Part shown: positions 11,680-23,515 of the stretch, in pieces | How the letters are laid out: the number at the start of each line of letters is the position of its first letter | How positions within the stretch are numbered: position 1 is the stretch's first letter | DNA from: Vicia villosa | Taxonomy: Eukaryota > Streptophyta > Magnoliopsida > Fabales > Fabaceae | Length of the DNA: 64,000 bases | Direction of reading: 5' to 3' | Assembly (NCBI RefSeq): GCF_029867415.1 | Contig: NW_026705481.1 | Location: 372,001-436,000 of the forward strand | Made by a program: the position numbers and the translations under genes | The notes under the pieces: model-generated | Told to the model about the DNA's origin: nothing | Seen by the model: the letters and a program-made list of their open reading frames with translations, nothing else | Database searches by the model: none

Positions 11680-14600
11680 TGTAGCAACCTGCCCTAAAAA
11701 TAGACTTTTAGAGTCGCCACCTATTCTGAAGGGCGAATAGGAAACCCTACGCAGTATAGAGATCAGGGTAAGATACTATATTCAGGTCGAGGGAAGGTGT
11801 TAGGCACCCTTAACCCTTTCCTATGGCTTTGAATCTAAGGTCAACAGTGTTATGGCTAAGAGTATTAAGTTAAGGTTTATGCTTTCGAGGGTTAAATGAT
11901 TAAGGGGAACGAATCAGGAAAAAAATGAGATTTAGAGGGAAGGGGACTCGCCTTGGTTATCCAAGTGCCTACGTATCTCCTTAGGGAGAATCAGAGTCAA
12001 CGTAGTTCGGGGAAGGGTTGTACGCCCTTAAAATTAGAATTTGATTTGGTATGGTTATGGAGGCTTTTTGAGTGGCCTATCGTAGTTTTGAATAAGGATA
12101 AAAATCCGTAGTTTGATTTGAAGTGTTTTGAATATTTTAGATTTTGGGAAGTGTTTTAGGATTGGGCGTACAACCCTGATTTTAATTTGTACTATTAACC
12201 GCAATGATCGATTGATTCGATTACCATAGTTAACAGATTAATAATTGTATCGTTACCAATTTTAATTGATGGATTCAATTATCACTAATAACGAATAAAA
12301 GTATTTTTTAGAAATTTTAATAATTTAATTTTGTATCATTATCCCTCGTAATCAATTTGATTCGATTAAAAATAATAATGAATTGAAATGGGAAGATATA
12401 GGCTAATCATCGCAACCAATAAAAATGATTGAAACCCTTTAGCCAAATGAATGTTATTTTTATTTATATTTAATTAATTAAAGGATTGATTATTACCCAC
12501 CGCGATCAATTGATTTAATCGAAGCGAATAATAAATTAAATCTTATTATTATGGCCTAGAAGACTAATGGGATTGGATAAACCCTAATGCTTACACCTTA
12601 TAGGGTTTTTGTGATTTTAATAATTGAAATAATTAAGTCGATATATCCGAAATAATCGGGACAATAATCTTAATTAATCATAACCTAATTCTAATTATGT
12701 ATTCTAATCCTATTTTAAATATTAAATTATATACATAATGACAATAATTAATTATATAATTCTATAAACAATATAAAATAAATAATTAAATGAAACCTGG
12801 AAGTAATCCTGTGCAACAAGCTTGTGAGCATCCATAGTATGTCCTCAGCCCTAGTACGTTAGATCTAGATTATAGGCAATCTTGTGGCTGGACACCTGAG
12901 GGCGCATGGTGAGCCAAACTTGGGCGTACACACCGGAACCTGTGGCTGAAGCTACGAATGAAATAAAAATTAAAGATCCCTAGCCAGGAATCGAACTGGC
13001 GTGATGAGTGTTCACGCCTTTTACATTTTCCACTTAATCTATGCATTTTTGTTGTCAACATGATGGCTCAGAAAATTAAAATATAAAACATTGATTAATT
13101 GGGAAACAAACAAACTCAGTCAACATGTGGGACCCCTTTGTCCCCTGCGCCGCCAATGAAGGAGAGAGAGAGAGATGATGGAGAACTTTGACCCACCAAT
13201 GATAATGATGCACGTGTGGGGGGGGGGGGGGGAACTCAAGACCGCTGACCCACCAATGTCTGCATTCCACGCGTATGAACATATTGCCTCCCACTGTTCA
13301 TCTTCTTCTTTAGGAATTCCTGCGGATTTTGCTGAGCATACACCTGCGATTTTACCTGCAGAAAATTCTTTGAATTCTGCAAACAACAAAAATTCAGGAG
13401 CCACGCGTTAATGAAACAATTAGCGCGCCCAGATCTATGAAATAGCATGCCATGAGTTCGATAGCGTTATTATTTTGTCCAGAAACGGTCCGTATCATGA
13501 AGAACGAAACTTGTGTTCTTCAAGCCCTAACAATGGTGTTTTTCACTCCGCACGTTAAAGCTTACTTTTAGGGCTTCAAACCTGTTCTAAGGAACCTCCT
13601 GAGATTATGCAAGCAATCAAAACAGATCAAAGATGCATGGATTAAAAGAAACGAAATTGATAACTTTTACCCAACTGGTGCACCCGAGTTCTATAATTCT
13701 GGACGTACTTCTCCTTGCTTAAGGACCTGGAACGAACCTTGGAAGACCCATTAAGGCGAATGAATCCTTGGTTTGACTTAGGGATGCTCAGAAATCATTT
13801 TTTCCCTTTTCCCTAGTTTTGTATTTTTATCTTCTTCAAACCCTAGTGACTTACCCATTTTTTTCGTCCCCCCCTTTGGGCTGCTATTATTTAGAATATA
13901 TATGAGTCTATTAGGGTTTCAAGTTGCTTGGAAATCAAGTTGAATGGAGAGGAAAAAGATTGAAAAGATTTGATTGAGATTTTAAATAAAATCTTGCTTT
14001 TTTTTTGTTCCAATCTCTTTCCCATCCTCATATCTGATTTAATTGAATTTTAAGAATGATTTTATGATTAAAAAATCAAATCATATACTAACTTGATTTT
14101 TACTTATTTTTCTTTGATTTAATTTGCATAAAATCAAGAAATAAATAAGATAAAAATATAAACCATGGGCCAACGAAATTCCTTGGCTCTCAAGATGTTT
14201 CTTGGGCCTTTATTTGATCAAAAACAAAACCCCATGATTTAATTCATTATTTTTGGTATTTTTCTTAATTAATTTTCCATTTAATTGAATAAAATTCAAA
14301 TAAATATAAATAAAAATTCCAAAAATATGGGAATGGTTTTAGAGGTCTTTATTTGGGTCATGAATATGCTTGAAGTGAAAATCTTAGGCCCATCGCCCAA
14401 GAAATCCAAAATTCTTCACATAGGATTTCATGTATTTCTTGAAATTTGGTCAACTTGTACATCTCGTACCTCTCTCAATTTTGATCCCATAATGGTGTTT
14501 TAGGACTTTTTGGAAAGCTTAAAGAGTCCTCTAAATGACCCTTTTGGTTTCATTTCCATTGAAGCTTCCATGCTCAAGTTATGAGCTTTGACCCAAAAGG

Positions 14601-15228
14601 TATTTTCGTTGACTTTCAAAAGGTCCTATAATGTTCTTGTCCATATCTCCCCAAATGGTACATTTCTTGATCTTGGGCCCAACATCAAAGTTGTAGAGGA
14701 TGAAATTTCCTTGAGAATAAGATTTGGTTGAGAAATTTATGATACTCTGTGTGGAAGTTATGACCAGTCAAAGTTGAGTTGACTTTTTCTATGAAAAACC
14801 CTAATTTGAACCTTTGAATTCGTTCATCTCTGAGTTTTTATTGATGAATCATGATCAACCTTTCATCAAATGATAGATATAATCTTCCATACTTGATGTT
14901 GGCAAAAAGTCAGGAGTTTTGACTGTACTTTGATTGTAGTTGACTTTTAGGTCAACACAATCGATTATTGGTCATCTGAGCCATTGAGTGGGAAATCCTT
15001 GGGATTAAAGCTTAATAATTGTCATGGGGATACATTGAGACATATGAGACATCTTGAGATCCATTTGAGGCCTTAGAAATTCAAATTCCTTTGATAAAGT
15101 GCAAACCCTAGCTTTGAGACCCTCGATTAGGAGAAAGTGACTTGTATGATCCTTTGAACCTAGAGCCGTTGAAGATGAATAGGGGAGGCTTTGATTGGAT
15201 ATGGGAGGGTAAATTTTGGGGTATGACA
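11680..15228 (-). mobile_element. 3.5-kb solo LTR of a Ty3/gypsy Tat/Ogre-like element
   Basis: The unit starts TGTAGCAACCTGCCC at 11680 and ends GGGGTATGACA at 15228, thus TG...CA, and is flanked by an identical 5-bp duplication cataa (11675-11679 and 15229-15233). No PBS, internal ORF or second LTR occurs, so it is a solo LTR left by LTR-LTR recombination. The phrase agagtcgccacctattc near 11711 and the bracketing 'aggaaaccctacgc' are typical of legume Tat/Ogre-type LTRs. Orientation is inferred as minus because a TATA-like tcatatatattc sits near 13895 on that strand and minus-strand LTR starts of the TGTCATACCCC type are usual. It carries a 14-G run (about 13218-13231). Confidence 0.75.
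12980..13042 (-). other. tRNA-like B-box/A-box relic inside the solo LTR
   Basis: The minus strand reads AGTTCGATTCC at 12997-12987, ten of eleven to the RNA polymerase III B-box consensus GGTTCGANTCC, followed by a stem-closing CTGGC that can pair with GCCAG before it. A weak A-box-like segment (TAGATTAAGTGG) lies about 40 bases upstream at 13042-13031. It does not fold into a full tRNA by eye and has no anticodon arm that could be assigned. It could be a tRNA-derived insertion in the LTR or chance. Confidence 0.35.
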
Positions 15229-15405
15229 CATAACAAGAGACCAATATTCTTTGATGATAACTTCATCAATTTCCTTTGGCTCAATTTGTGAAACAAAACC
15301 CATATGGTTACATACCTTGCTAAGGGAGTATTGAGATATAATTCCCTTAGAAATATCTCCATTAGGAACGACATTTGTACCTATCCTCAGTGAGCACCTT
15401 CAAAA
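15229..15405 (-). pseudogene. Ty1/copia RT N-terminal fragment
   Basis: On the minus strand this reads FVSQIEPKEIDEVIIKEYW followed by MQERLNQLERNKGWELVPK, the classic start of the copia reverse transcriptase domain (usually ...MQEELNQFERNKVWELVP...). The last part continues across the insertion at 11675, which proves that the 3.5-kb LTR inserted into this copia gene. Confidence 0.8.
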
Positions 15406-16567
15406 ATCACCTATAAGGGGTAGGGTAAAAAACCAAAAAATAGGTACGAGCATGGGCACAGACAATTACCCATGAAAATAAGAAGGTATGGGCGCGGGTA
15501 TGGGTATCTTAGTACCCACCCTCACCATACCCGCATAATATATATTCAGACATTTCTAGTTTTGTTAATATATATACATGTATGCTTATCAATTTTATTA
15601 GCTACATCTCTATTAAACTTGTACGCATTTTAATATATATTTTTTGTTTATTTCTTAACTCAACAATAACAATGTTAAATTTTTCTAAATGATGCTAAAA
15701 ACTTAAAATGACATGATAAATTACAATTGATCGATATTTTTTATTAGAAATGTGGGTTAACGGGTACATGTACAGGTACTTAGGTATCCATATAGGGATG
15801 TCAACTTGCCTCCGTTAGCGGGGATCCCCGTAGGGATTCCCCGTTTGGGGCCCCAAAGACGGGGAATTTTCCCCTCGCGGGGACGGGGATGGGGAACAAA
15901 GTCTCCCCAAAGGCATTTCAGGGACGGGGGTGGCGTAAATATCCCCCGCCCCGTGGAGTCCCCGCCATGCCTAAAATAGTTTAATGTCATTAATTTATAT
16001 ATAATTTTAAATTATTATGTAAGCTTATTTGTCATTTCATATAATTAATCTTATACACAAATTTAAAATATATATGAATTGTTAGTAAAAGAGTGAAAAC
16101 TAAATGATTATTTCAATTTTTTTAGTTTGAAATTTTGGTGGTCATGACACTCAATATTATAGATTATTAAAATAATATATTTATCACAAAGGAATAATTT
16201 CTAAATTTTTTGTGGTTAGTTTTTAACGCTTTTACTATTAATTTGGTTTAAAATAATAAATAAAAAATTCATGTTTAAGGATCTCCGCATGAACCTTGGG
16301 GATCCGTGGGGACGGGGATGGAGGACAAAATCTCCCTGTAGCGGGGATCTAAAGCGGGGATGTGGAATAGATTCGAGGGCGGGGATTGTGATGGGAATAT
16401 ATCCCCCGCCCCGCCCCATCGATATCCCTATATCCATAAGGTACGAGTATGGGTACAAACGTTGATGTCCATGCGGGTATAGGCCCGGGTATTGGGATTT
16501 TTCAAACTGTTGGTATGGAAACGAGTACTATAGTGCCCTACCCAGACCCAACCCACTGCCATCCCTA
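15406..16567. mobile_element. Outer hAT-like element with 'gggtatgggta' type ends
   Basis: Sequence rich in gggtacgagtatgggtac and its complement occurs at 15412-15540 and 16437-16567; the right end (..cccactgccatccctaa) read on the minus strand starts TTAGGGATGGCAGTGGG. These inverted, G-rich ends mark a common plant hAT-like MITE family. The left end appears shortened and no target duplication was found. The inner element at 15793-16430 is inserted into it. Confidence 0.45.
15793..16430. mobile_element. Nested 638-bp hAT-like element with perfect 8-bp TSD
   Basis: The element begins TAGGGATGTCAACTTGCC and ends CCCCATCGATATCCCTA, so its ends are inverted (TAGGGATGTC / TAGGGATATC). It is flanked by tatccata on both sides (15785-15792 and 16431-16438), a perfect 8-bp duplication. 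About 150 bp at each end is very rich in GGGGAC/GGGGAT runs while the middle is AT-rich. Non-coding. The run-rich ends could form G-quadruplexes. Confidence 0.75.
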
Positions 16568-17220
16568 ATCTCCGTTAACATTCTGAATATGACGGTCCTT
16601 AATGATCCTCCGTTTTTAAGATATACTTTCTTAGACTTGAATTTCTCTATTTGGACTTTGGACTTTCTCTTGTTTTTTTTTCTTTCCTTTTATTTTCATC
16701 TCTCAAGGATGTTCTTTAAGGGATACTTGCAAATTAACATCTACTTCTACCTGCTAAGGGTTAGATCACTAAAGGTAATATGTATGAGTTTTTCCAAAGG
16801 CATGGTATTTTCGAAAAAAGTTTTAAAAAGATTTTACATCAATTTTTTTATAGACCATGCATATAGAGAAGTTAAACATACTCTATTATCTTTGTTACAC
16901 AACTTACTTCATGTTAAGTAGCTTGTGCAATAAAACTTTAATTAATTAAAACAACTAAAGGGTAAGATTAGAAATCTTACAAAAAAAAATTCAATGATTT
17001 TGTCTTGTTGTTATCATGCAAATAAATGTCTTCCCTCGCAAGATTGGAACAATAGAACATGTTTATTTCTTCATTTGTGTAGTTTGGTGAGCAACTCTAT
17101 GTATCATCATCTGCATCATAATTTTTTTTCTTCTATATTTTATACCCAGATATTTTTGGGTCCTTTGATGTTAGTGAAATATATATTATAAGCAAACATC
17201 TTTCTCTTTTTATTTTCACA
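16568..17220. other. Unassigned AT-rich interval
   Basis: No reading frame that resembles a known protein was found on either strand. It could be the decayed upstream part of the reverse-strand copia relic that ends at 15405, but no motif confirms this. Confidence 0.3.
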
Positions 17221-17223
17221 GTA

Positions 17224-17490
17224 CACTGCTACAAATAACACTTTCATGACAAAGCTTTCATCTCAAACACGCCAAAAATTGAGAGTATAGGTCCTGGGAG
17301 CGCCATGTTTGATTTTTTTTCAGAAGATAAACAATTTTTCCCTCGGTTTTCTAAAAAACTGAGGTAACATAGCTATAAGTGAGTGCCATGTTTTTGAAGG
17401 GAAATTGCGATACAAGGCGCAACAAAAAACAAAAGATTTCCCTTTAGCGATCCTTACAAATGAGCATCATTATTGATAGAAACAATTACC
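17224..17490. mobile_element. CACTA transposon terminal fragment
   Basis: The stretch starts CACTGCTACAAATAACAC and soon contains ccctcggttttctaaaaaac followed by ctgaggtaac, the sub-terminal 'cctcgg' inverted motifs characteristic of legume CACTA (En/Spm) elements. No opposite end was found, so it is a truncated terminus. Confidence 0.5.
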
Positions 17491-17499
17491 TTTTGTGGT

Positions 17500-18254
17500 G
17501 ATTAAAACCTTTGACGTAGAATCTAATGAGTGATCACAAGAGTTTAATGAAGAACAACGCCTCTACTCAATCCACACGAACAAAGTTCCTTCAGTCTCAG
17601 TGCTAGCGGTTACGAATGAAGGATTTAAGTGAGAGATAGAGAGAGAAAGAAAATACAGCTAGGGTTTCACATACCAAATTTTCATCAAGTAAGAACGCTT
17701 ATGCACAAGGATTTTATTTATAGAACCACTTGTGTGGGCCTTAAGTTAAAAAGCTCACTTAAGTGCACGTGTACCATACCTTATGATGTACTGTATATCA
17801 CTTAAGTGCATCATATTTCTGTATTCTACTCAAGTGCACCATACCTTATGGTGTTTTACAATTCACTTAAGTGCACCGTACCTTTTACGATGTTCCTTAT
17901 TTACTCCATCTCTCATTATTATGTCATTATATGTGTGATACTGTAGGTTCCCGTGACGTTAACAATTATATTAAATCACACATTTAACATAATTAACACT
18001 GAGCGATATCTAGCAATACATCACTGCTATCCAAGTTACGAAAAAATGTCATTTGATATGTCAAAACCTTTTCCGTGATAATACTTGTATGCACAACCAC
18101 CCTTTTCCCCTTATGTTTATATTGAATAAGGCATAAACCGTGTCACCCTTGTCTAGTTCAATCTTGGGCACGTATACATTTATCCTGTTATATAGGATGG
18201 GCAAATTCCATCTAGGTCACTCATGTCCCTCAACATGCTTTGTGGAGTACCCAT
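17500..18254. mobile_element. Copia-type LTR/leader fragment
   Basis: Non-coding sequence with repeated phrases cacttaagtgcaccatacctt (varied, about 17755-17890) and a run from tgtaggttcccgtgacgtt through atgctttgtggagtaccc that is recognisable as legume copia-type LTR or leader DNA. Boundaries are not defined; the right edge is the start of the next LTR at 18255. Confidence 0.4.
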
Positions 18255-20055
18255 TGTCATATCCTAATTTTTACTCCTAAGATTCCACCTATCATTCCTT
18301 TGCATTCAACCAAGATCACAAGCACGACATTCTCCTATCCCCTTTATCCTAGGGTTTATCTTTTGAGGGAGATCACCAAGCACCCTTGTGTTTTTTTTTT
18401 CATTTTTATTTGCTTATGTTTTATCATCTAACTTTGCTAACCATTATTCAGAATACAAAAATATGTTTGTTGTTTTCTTCGTTTTTGTGCAAGGTAGAGT
18501 TAGCAATCAAAGAGAAAGAGAGTATCTAATGCCTAAAAGGTCTTGTTTCATGTTCAAAGATGGTTAAAGACTCAAAGAAACTTGGTTTGTGGTTGAAGTT
18601 TTCCCAAAGATCAAGCATGGTTTCTAAATTAGGATTTTGAGCCTCAAAGTTAAAGTTATGGTCAACTATTGGTCAAAAGATACTTTTTCTTCAAGGCATG
18701 ATCTATAATCTTAGGTCATATTCATTTCAAATTTCATTCAATATAATTTGATCAAGAAAAGTTTAAATTTGATGCATTATTTTCAAGTGGATTCAAGAAT
18801 AGTTCATGTGCTTATTTCCATGCTATCTCCATCATATTTTTCAAGTTATGCAAATGGCAAGCCAATGTTTCCTCTTCTCATGTTCAAGTAATCATCATTT
18901 GGATTTTGGATGCAAATAAATTGAAAAAATCTCAATTTTGTGCATGTATGTTTGACCTAAAATCAAGTATGGCATACCATTTGGTCCAAATACCATAACT
19001 TCCTCAATTTTCAACTATTTTTTGCGCTTCTTGGAGCCAAATGTCACTTTTGAGGTCCTTTACAACTTTTCTTCAGAGGTCAAACATCAATTTAGATCCT
19101 AAGCATCTTAAATTTTGAATTAGATTTCAGGCCATACGTGCACAAAACTAGGTTCATGACCTGTTTCACCTATTGCAAGACCTGAAATTTCAGGTCACGA
19201 CCTCAGCTTCTCAAGGATGCCATTTTCAGCTCAAGCATCCTCTGGACTTGGTTCTTCTTGCATTTTATTCTCCTCCATGAAAGGATCATTTGGCTTAAGA
19301 AAAATCAAAAAACGCACAAGGAGATTAAATCAGACCTAAGATTGACCATGGTGATTTGATCTTTGCATTTTGGTATATGACATGAGTTGAAAATGCGTGA
19401 TTCTTTGCTTGGGACCACTTTCACATGTGAAAACTTCTTTGGCTTGATGAAACGCATCCCACTAAGTGCAAAATGACCTATAATCACTCAAAAATTACTC
19501 ATTCCATGCTCATTTTTACACGCTTGCAAAATTAGAAAATTCTAGAGTGGATTCACACGATTGGGATCTGATTTCACACGTACCTCTAGCTCATTGATTT
19601 TCCTATAAATAGAGCATTATTTCCTCTTCATTTCAAGATTAAATAGCCTCCAAAACTCTAAAGAAATCTCAACCCGATACCTCTAAAAACCAGAAGTTGG
19701 TTTCTTAATTCAAGCTTGTTTTAACTTCAATTCTTCACACAGAAATCTTCATTGACATCATCTGAAGTTGTTCGAAACCTTACAAAATTTTGAACCACCT
19801 TGCAAGTATCAACTTGATTTCACCATTTTTCAGACCTTGAAGCTTACTTTGAATAGGTAGATACGAGTTACTTCACTGAACAAGCAAGTTACCACTCTCT
19901 TCGTCTTGGCTCATTGATTCAAAGCTCTCTATTACTTACCATTCATTCAGCATATTCATCATTTAATTTAACTTTTAAGAACTAGGATTCTTTGTGTTTT
20001 CTGCAAAATTATCTCTTCTTGGAGTGATTCTGAAATTCTGGTATCAGATATGAGA
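18255..20055 (+). mobile_element. Ogre-like Ty3/gypsy LTR, left part
   Basis: Begins TGTCATATCCTAATTTTTAC, a typical Ogre/Tat LTR start, followed by the family phrase agggtttatcttttgaggg and agatcaccaagcacc. A TATA-like TATAAATA sits at 19604-19611 after cattgattttcc, in the position expected for the LTR promoter. The LTR is broken at 20055 by a copia fragment and resumes at about 22270. Confidence 0.55.
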
Positions 20056-21001
20056 TGTTGAAGGAGATGTCACGACACAAATATCTGTGGACTAAACACT
20101 ATGGAGCAAAACGATAAACAGTAAAAGATAGTAACATAAAGTAAGAGACACAAGAAAGTGTTTACCCAGTTCGGAACAACCTTCCTACTCTAGGGGCTAC
20201 CAAGCTAGGGATGAAATCAATATACGATAATATCAATTTGAAGCTAAACAACCTCTGGTTTACAACTTCTCACTTAATCACTACCCTTCCTATGACTTCT
20301 ACCTAAGACTCACTTAGGTATGAGGCCCTCCTTAAATCTCTTCAATCACAACCAATGATAAACGACACAATTAAACAATTGTAGAAGACACTCTTCAAAG
20401 ACACACAATTCTTAATGCTTAAAAGCTTATGAGAACTGACAATTTCACTCCTTGCTTAACAGTTTCGGAGATCCAGCATTCAACACCTAAAGGTTCGTGA
20501 ATGAATAGCTATGGAACTTACTACCCAACTAAAATAAGGATTCCTAGAACCCTAACAAAAACAAATATAAGTTCTAATTAAAACTAGGTTTAGGCCAATC
20601 TATTTATAGGATTAGTATAGACTGGGTTGGGCTTCAAAAACACAGCAAAGATGCTGTACCAAGTCTCCTACTTGTTCTCCAAGAAAATAGGTCTTCAATC
20701 CAAACTTTCCTAAATTGTCTCCAATTATAGAAAACATGAAAACCGCGTGAAAACCAACATATATCTCTAACTAAATCAATCTTGGATGGCACAAGAGCTA
20801 ACTAAATATTCCAAAATATTTTGTAGCTAATAAAACGGCTGATACACATGACAGATTAGCTCTTGCAGACACAATGTCCTACCCGCCTTGTTCAAACATC
20901 TTTGTTCGACATGTTGAAACCTGAATGTTAAGACATTTTATTCAACATGTTTCTGCTATGTTGGTTTTACCAAAATGCATGTCAATTTTAGAGAAACTAC
21001 A
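20056..21001 (-). repeat. 3' LTR of the SIRE-like fragment
   Basis: A 946-bp LTR with TG/CA ends on the minus strand; the sequence ctttatgttactatct and aactgggtaaacac near its end are typical of SIRE-type LTRs (the 'acccagttcggaacaacct' phrase at about 20165 on the plus strand). Confidence 0.65.
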
Positions 21002-21072
21002 ATCTCCCCCTTTGGCACATTTTGGCTAAAACAACCAATTAAACCTTGCATCAGAAGCACAACAACAAATAA

Positions 21073-21391
21073 TAGCATGTTTGGTTTGGCTTTTAGAAGG
21101 GCCAAAAGCACTTCTACAAATGTAGAATTGATTTTGAGATGTTTGTTTAGGCAAAAGTAGAATTGATTCTGTCTCCAGAATTGATTCTACTTGAAGCTAG
21201 AATTTGTAGCTTCTGCTTCTAGAATTGATTCTGGATGTTTTTTACACTGAAATTTATTATTCAACTCACTTTTACATAAATGTATCCAAACATAAATCAA
21301 TTCTGCTAAACTCAATTCTGATAGAATCAATTCTACCAAACTCAATTCTACTAGAATCAATTTTGTCCACCGCCAATCCAAACACACCCTA
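21073..21391. mobile_element. MITE with 'gtgtttggattgg' ends
   Basis: The left end reads catgtttggtttggc and the right end, on the minus strand, gggtgtgtttggattggc. The interior repeats agaattgattctg and its complement many times, so the whole element can fold into a long hairpin. A TAA at each edge could be the target duplication of a Tourist-like element. Non-coding. Confidence 0.55.
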
Positions 21392-21942
21392 AATCTAACA
21401 GGGTTAGTAGTATAGCAGCATAATAAAGTCAGATAACAATAGCATCAAAACAATAGTGAGCTTTCAGTCCTCAACGCGATGTTGAGACATGTTGAGACAT
21501 CTTTGTCCAACATCTTTTCCTCTTATCAACGACTCCCCCTCAAAACATTCTAGCACACACTAGAAAGAAATATCTCCCCCATAAGCACGCACAACTTTGT
21601 GCATAAAATACATATCTCCCCCTCAACACTACTCCCCCTTTTTAGCCATAAAGTGAGAAAGGTAGTAGAACATCAAAAATTTAAGCACCTATTGTTTAAG
21701 AGGTTTGGTGCAGACAAAATCAAAAATAGCCTGGGCATTTAAACCTTACAGAGTCATAAACTAAAATAAACAAAACCACAGTGCAGATCCAAATAAAATC
21801 ACATGACCAGCAGTTATGTACCAGCAACCACATCAGAGGCCCCTTCTTCTCAAATGGTACCAACAGAAGTTGTACCAAGTTTAGCAATATCTTTAGCACC
21901 TTAACCAGCAGATGCAGCTCTTGGAGTAATTGCTATAATTCT

Positions 21943-22275
21943 TCATGAATCCAGACCCCAAAGTCTTCTCCTGAGATTTCCACAATGAACAACATTAAGA
22001 CCTCTTGGAAGGCTAACAACGAGCTCACTTTCAATATTACCATACTCCAGAGTCACAATCCTGACCTTCCCAGTACCTCTACTGAGATGATGCCTTATAT
22101 CGATGTGCTTGATCATCCTAGGTTGACCAAGATCTTTGAAAGTATTGAAGACACTCAAATTATCACATGATAATGTCATGACATTTTGAGGGGCATTATC
22201 CTTAGACACCATATGTTAAGCACAACTGTTTCCTGCTGCTATGAACTCAGCTTCATCCATAGGCAAAGAGATGTT
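21943..22275 (-). pseudogene. Copia RNase H domain remnant
   Basis: The minus strand reads MDEAEFIAAGNSCA (the STAEAEYIAAG block with its catalytic Asp/Glu region altered), then a stop, then TLSCDNLSVFN (CDN block) and KHIDIRHHLSRG (the conserved RHH block), ending in a degenerate C-terminus. This is the copia RNase H with at least one nonsense codon at about 22218. Confidence 0.8.
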
Positions 22276-23345
22276 AAACTTTAAGATTTAGTCTTTCCCT
22301 TTGCTTGGAGATGTTGTATCTAAGACCTCAGAATTCATCTAGATCTTTGACTTTCAAACCAAGACTTGGCCTTATTCTGACAAACTTTTGATTGTGGCTT
22401 AGAAACTAGGGATTTAATCTGATACCTTGTGGTCTTGATTCATCTAATGCTTAGCTTTCATCTGCTTGCTTAAGGGTTCATCTGATCACATGCTTTGCTT
22501 GCTTGTTTGTTGCTTATCTTGTGGTTAAATCCAAAGGGAAAGGAATGCTTATTTTGACCAATGTCAAATGCTTGCTCCATTTTTTATGGTTAGTTCACTT
22601 GCACACACATAAGATTTCTCTTGGGCTACCTTACAATGAGACCTTTTATTTTATGTCCTTTACTTTTATGCTTTAGGATAGTCTCTTCATCTCCTACCCC
22701 ATTCTTCAATTTTCAAAGCTTATCTCTTTTCAAAACCATCTTATTTCAAACTTCAAACTATTTTCTCACAAACCTTGACTTTGTCAAGTGACGTCAAATC
22801 TTTTCTTAATAAATGCTAAAACACTTAAGCATATTCAAACTCTTTCAAAAACCTTAAAAAAGCAAATATCATCAAACTTTCTCTTTGTGCCTTTGTGCAC
22901 TTTTTCTTTTAAAACTTTTTCAAAAAAGAAAGCATTAGTCTATTCTTGAAGTGATGCAAACCTTAAGCCCCTAAAAGATATGGTCAAGTTGTTGATATTT
23001 TCCACTTGAATGTTGAGTCATAGAAAGTCCAAGTAAAGCTCTCCATATCAAGATGATACAAATACACACCCCCTCATATTTGTGGACGACAAATGGTGTT
23101 TTCCACTCGAAGACGACAAAATGTCTTTTCCATTTAAAATTAAACAATCAAACCTTCGTGTTTTATTTTTTTACACGAACTACAAATGCTCTGACTTCCC
23201 TATTGCACAAAAGAGGTATGTAGACACAAGAAACAATGTCTTGACGAGCACAAAAAAATAATATATTTCTTTTCTCATCACTTCAATTTTTTTTTTGCAA
23301 ACATGCCACTTTAAACCTAAACACAAATTTTTGCAGACATTTCTT
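22270..23345 (+). mobile_element. Ogre-like LTR, right part
   Basis: Contains gtggacgacaaatggtgttt then ccactcgaagacgacaaaat and tcttttccatttaaaa, phrases that recur in pea and vetch Ogre LTRs, plus caaagggaaaggaatgc. It continues the LTR interrupted at 20055. The family call rests on recognition of these phrases; the right border is vague. Confidence 0.5.
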
Positions 23346-23371
23346 TTCTCGTTTACATATTAAATGATTTT

Positions 23372-23515
23372 TGATTGATGTTAACTTTTATAGACGTAAT
23401 CTATAAGATAATAGCTTTCAATCCAACGGCAGATTTTGTTATACGAATATGCAGTGAAAAATTATCGAATGTATCATGTTATTAAATTTGATACATTGGT
23501 GTCATTTGATTTAAA
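23372..23515. repeat. Dispersed repeat, copy 1
   Basis: This stretch (tgattgatgttaac ... gataatagctttcaat ... atgtatcatgttatt ... gtgtcatttgat) is clearly similar, in reverse complement, to 39507-39665, and more distantly to 39210-39290. No terminal structure was identified. Confidence 0.6.

Larger units (their letters stand above)
20056..22272 (-). mobile_element. SIRE-like Ty1/copia fragment (3' end of element)
   Basis: On the minus strand the order is RNase H coding remnant (22270-21943), non-coding tail, polypurine tract (caaagggggagat at 21014-21002), then a 946-bp LTR from TGTAGTTTCTC (21001) to TTCAACA (20056). The 5' LTR, gag, integrase and RT are missing. Both outer junctions share gagatgtt (20052-20059 and 22268-22275). 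A MITE sits inside at about 21073-21391. Confidence 0.7.

Noticed and set aside
13076..13448. Overlapping frames on both strands around a poly-G run
   Set aside because: They lie in the solo LTR, are low in complexity (P and H runs) and match no family.
22270..23345. Possible host gene leader with repeated CT-rich words
   Set aside because: Phrases match Ogre-type LTR DNA and no coding frame is present.
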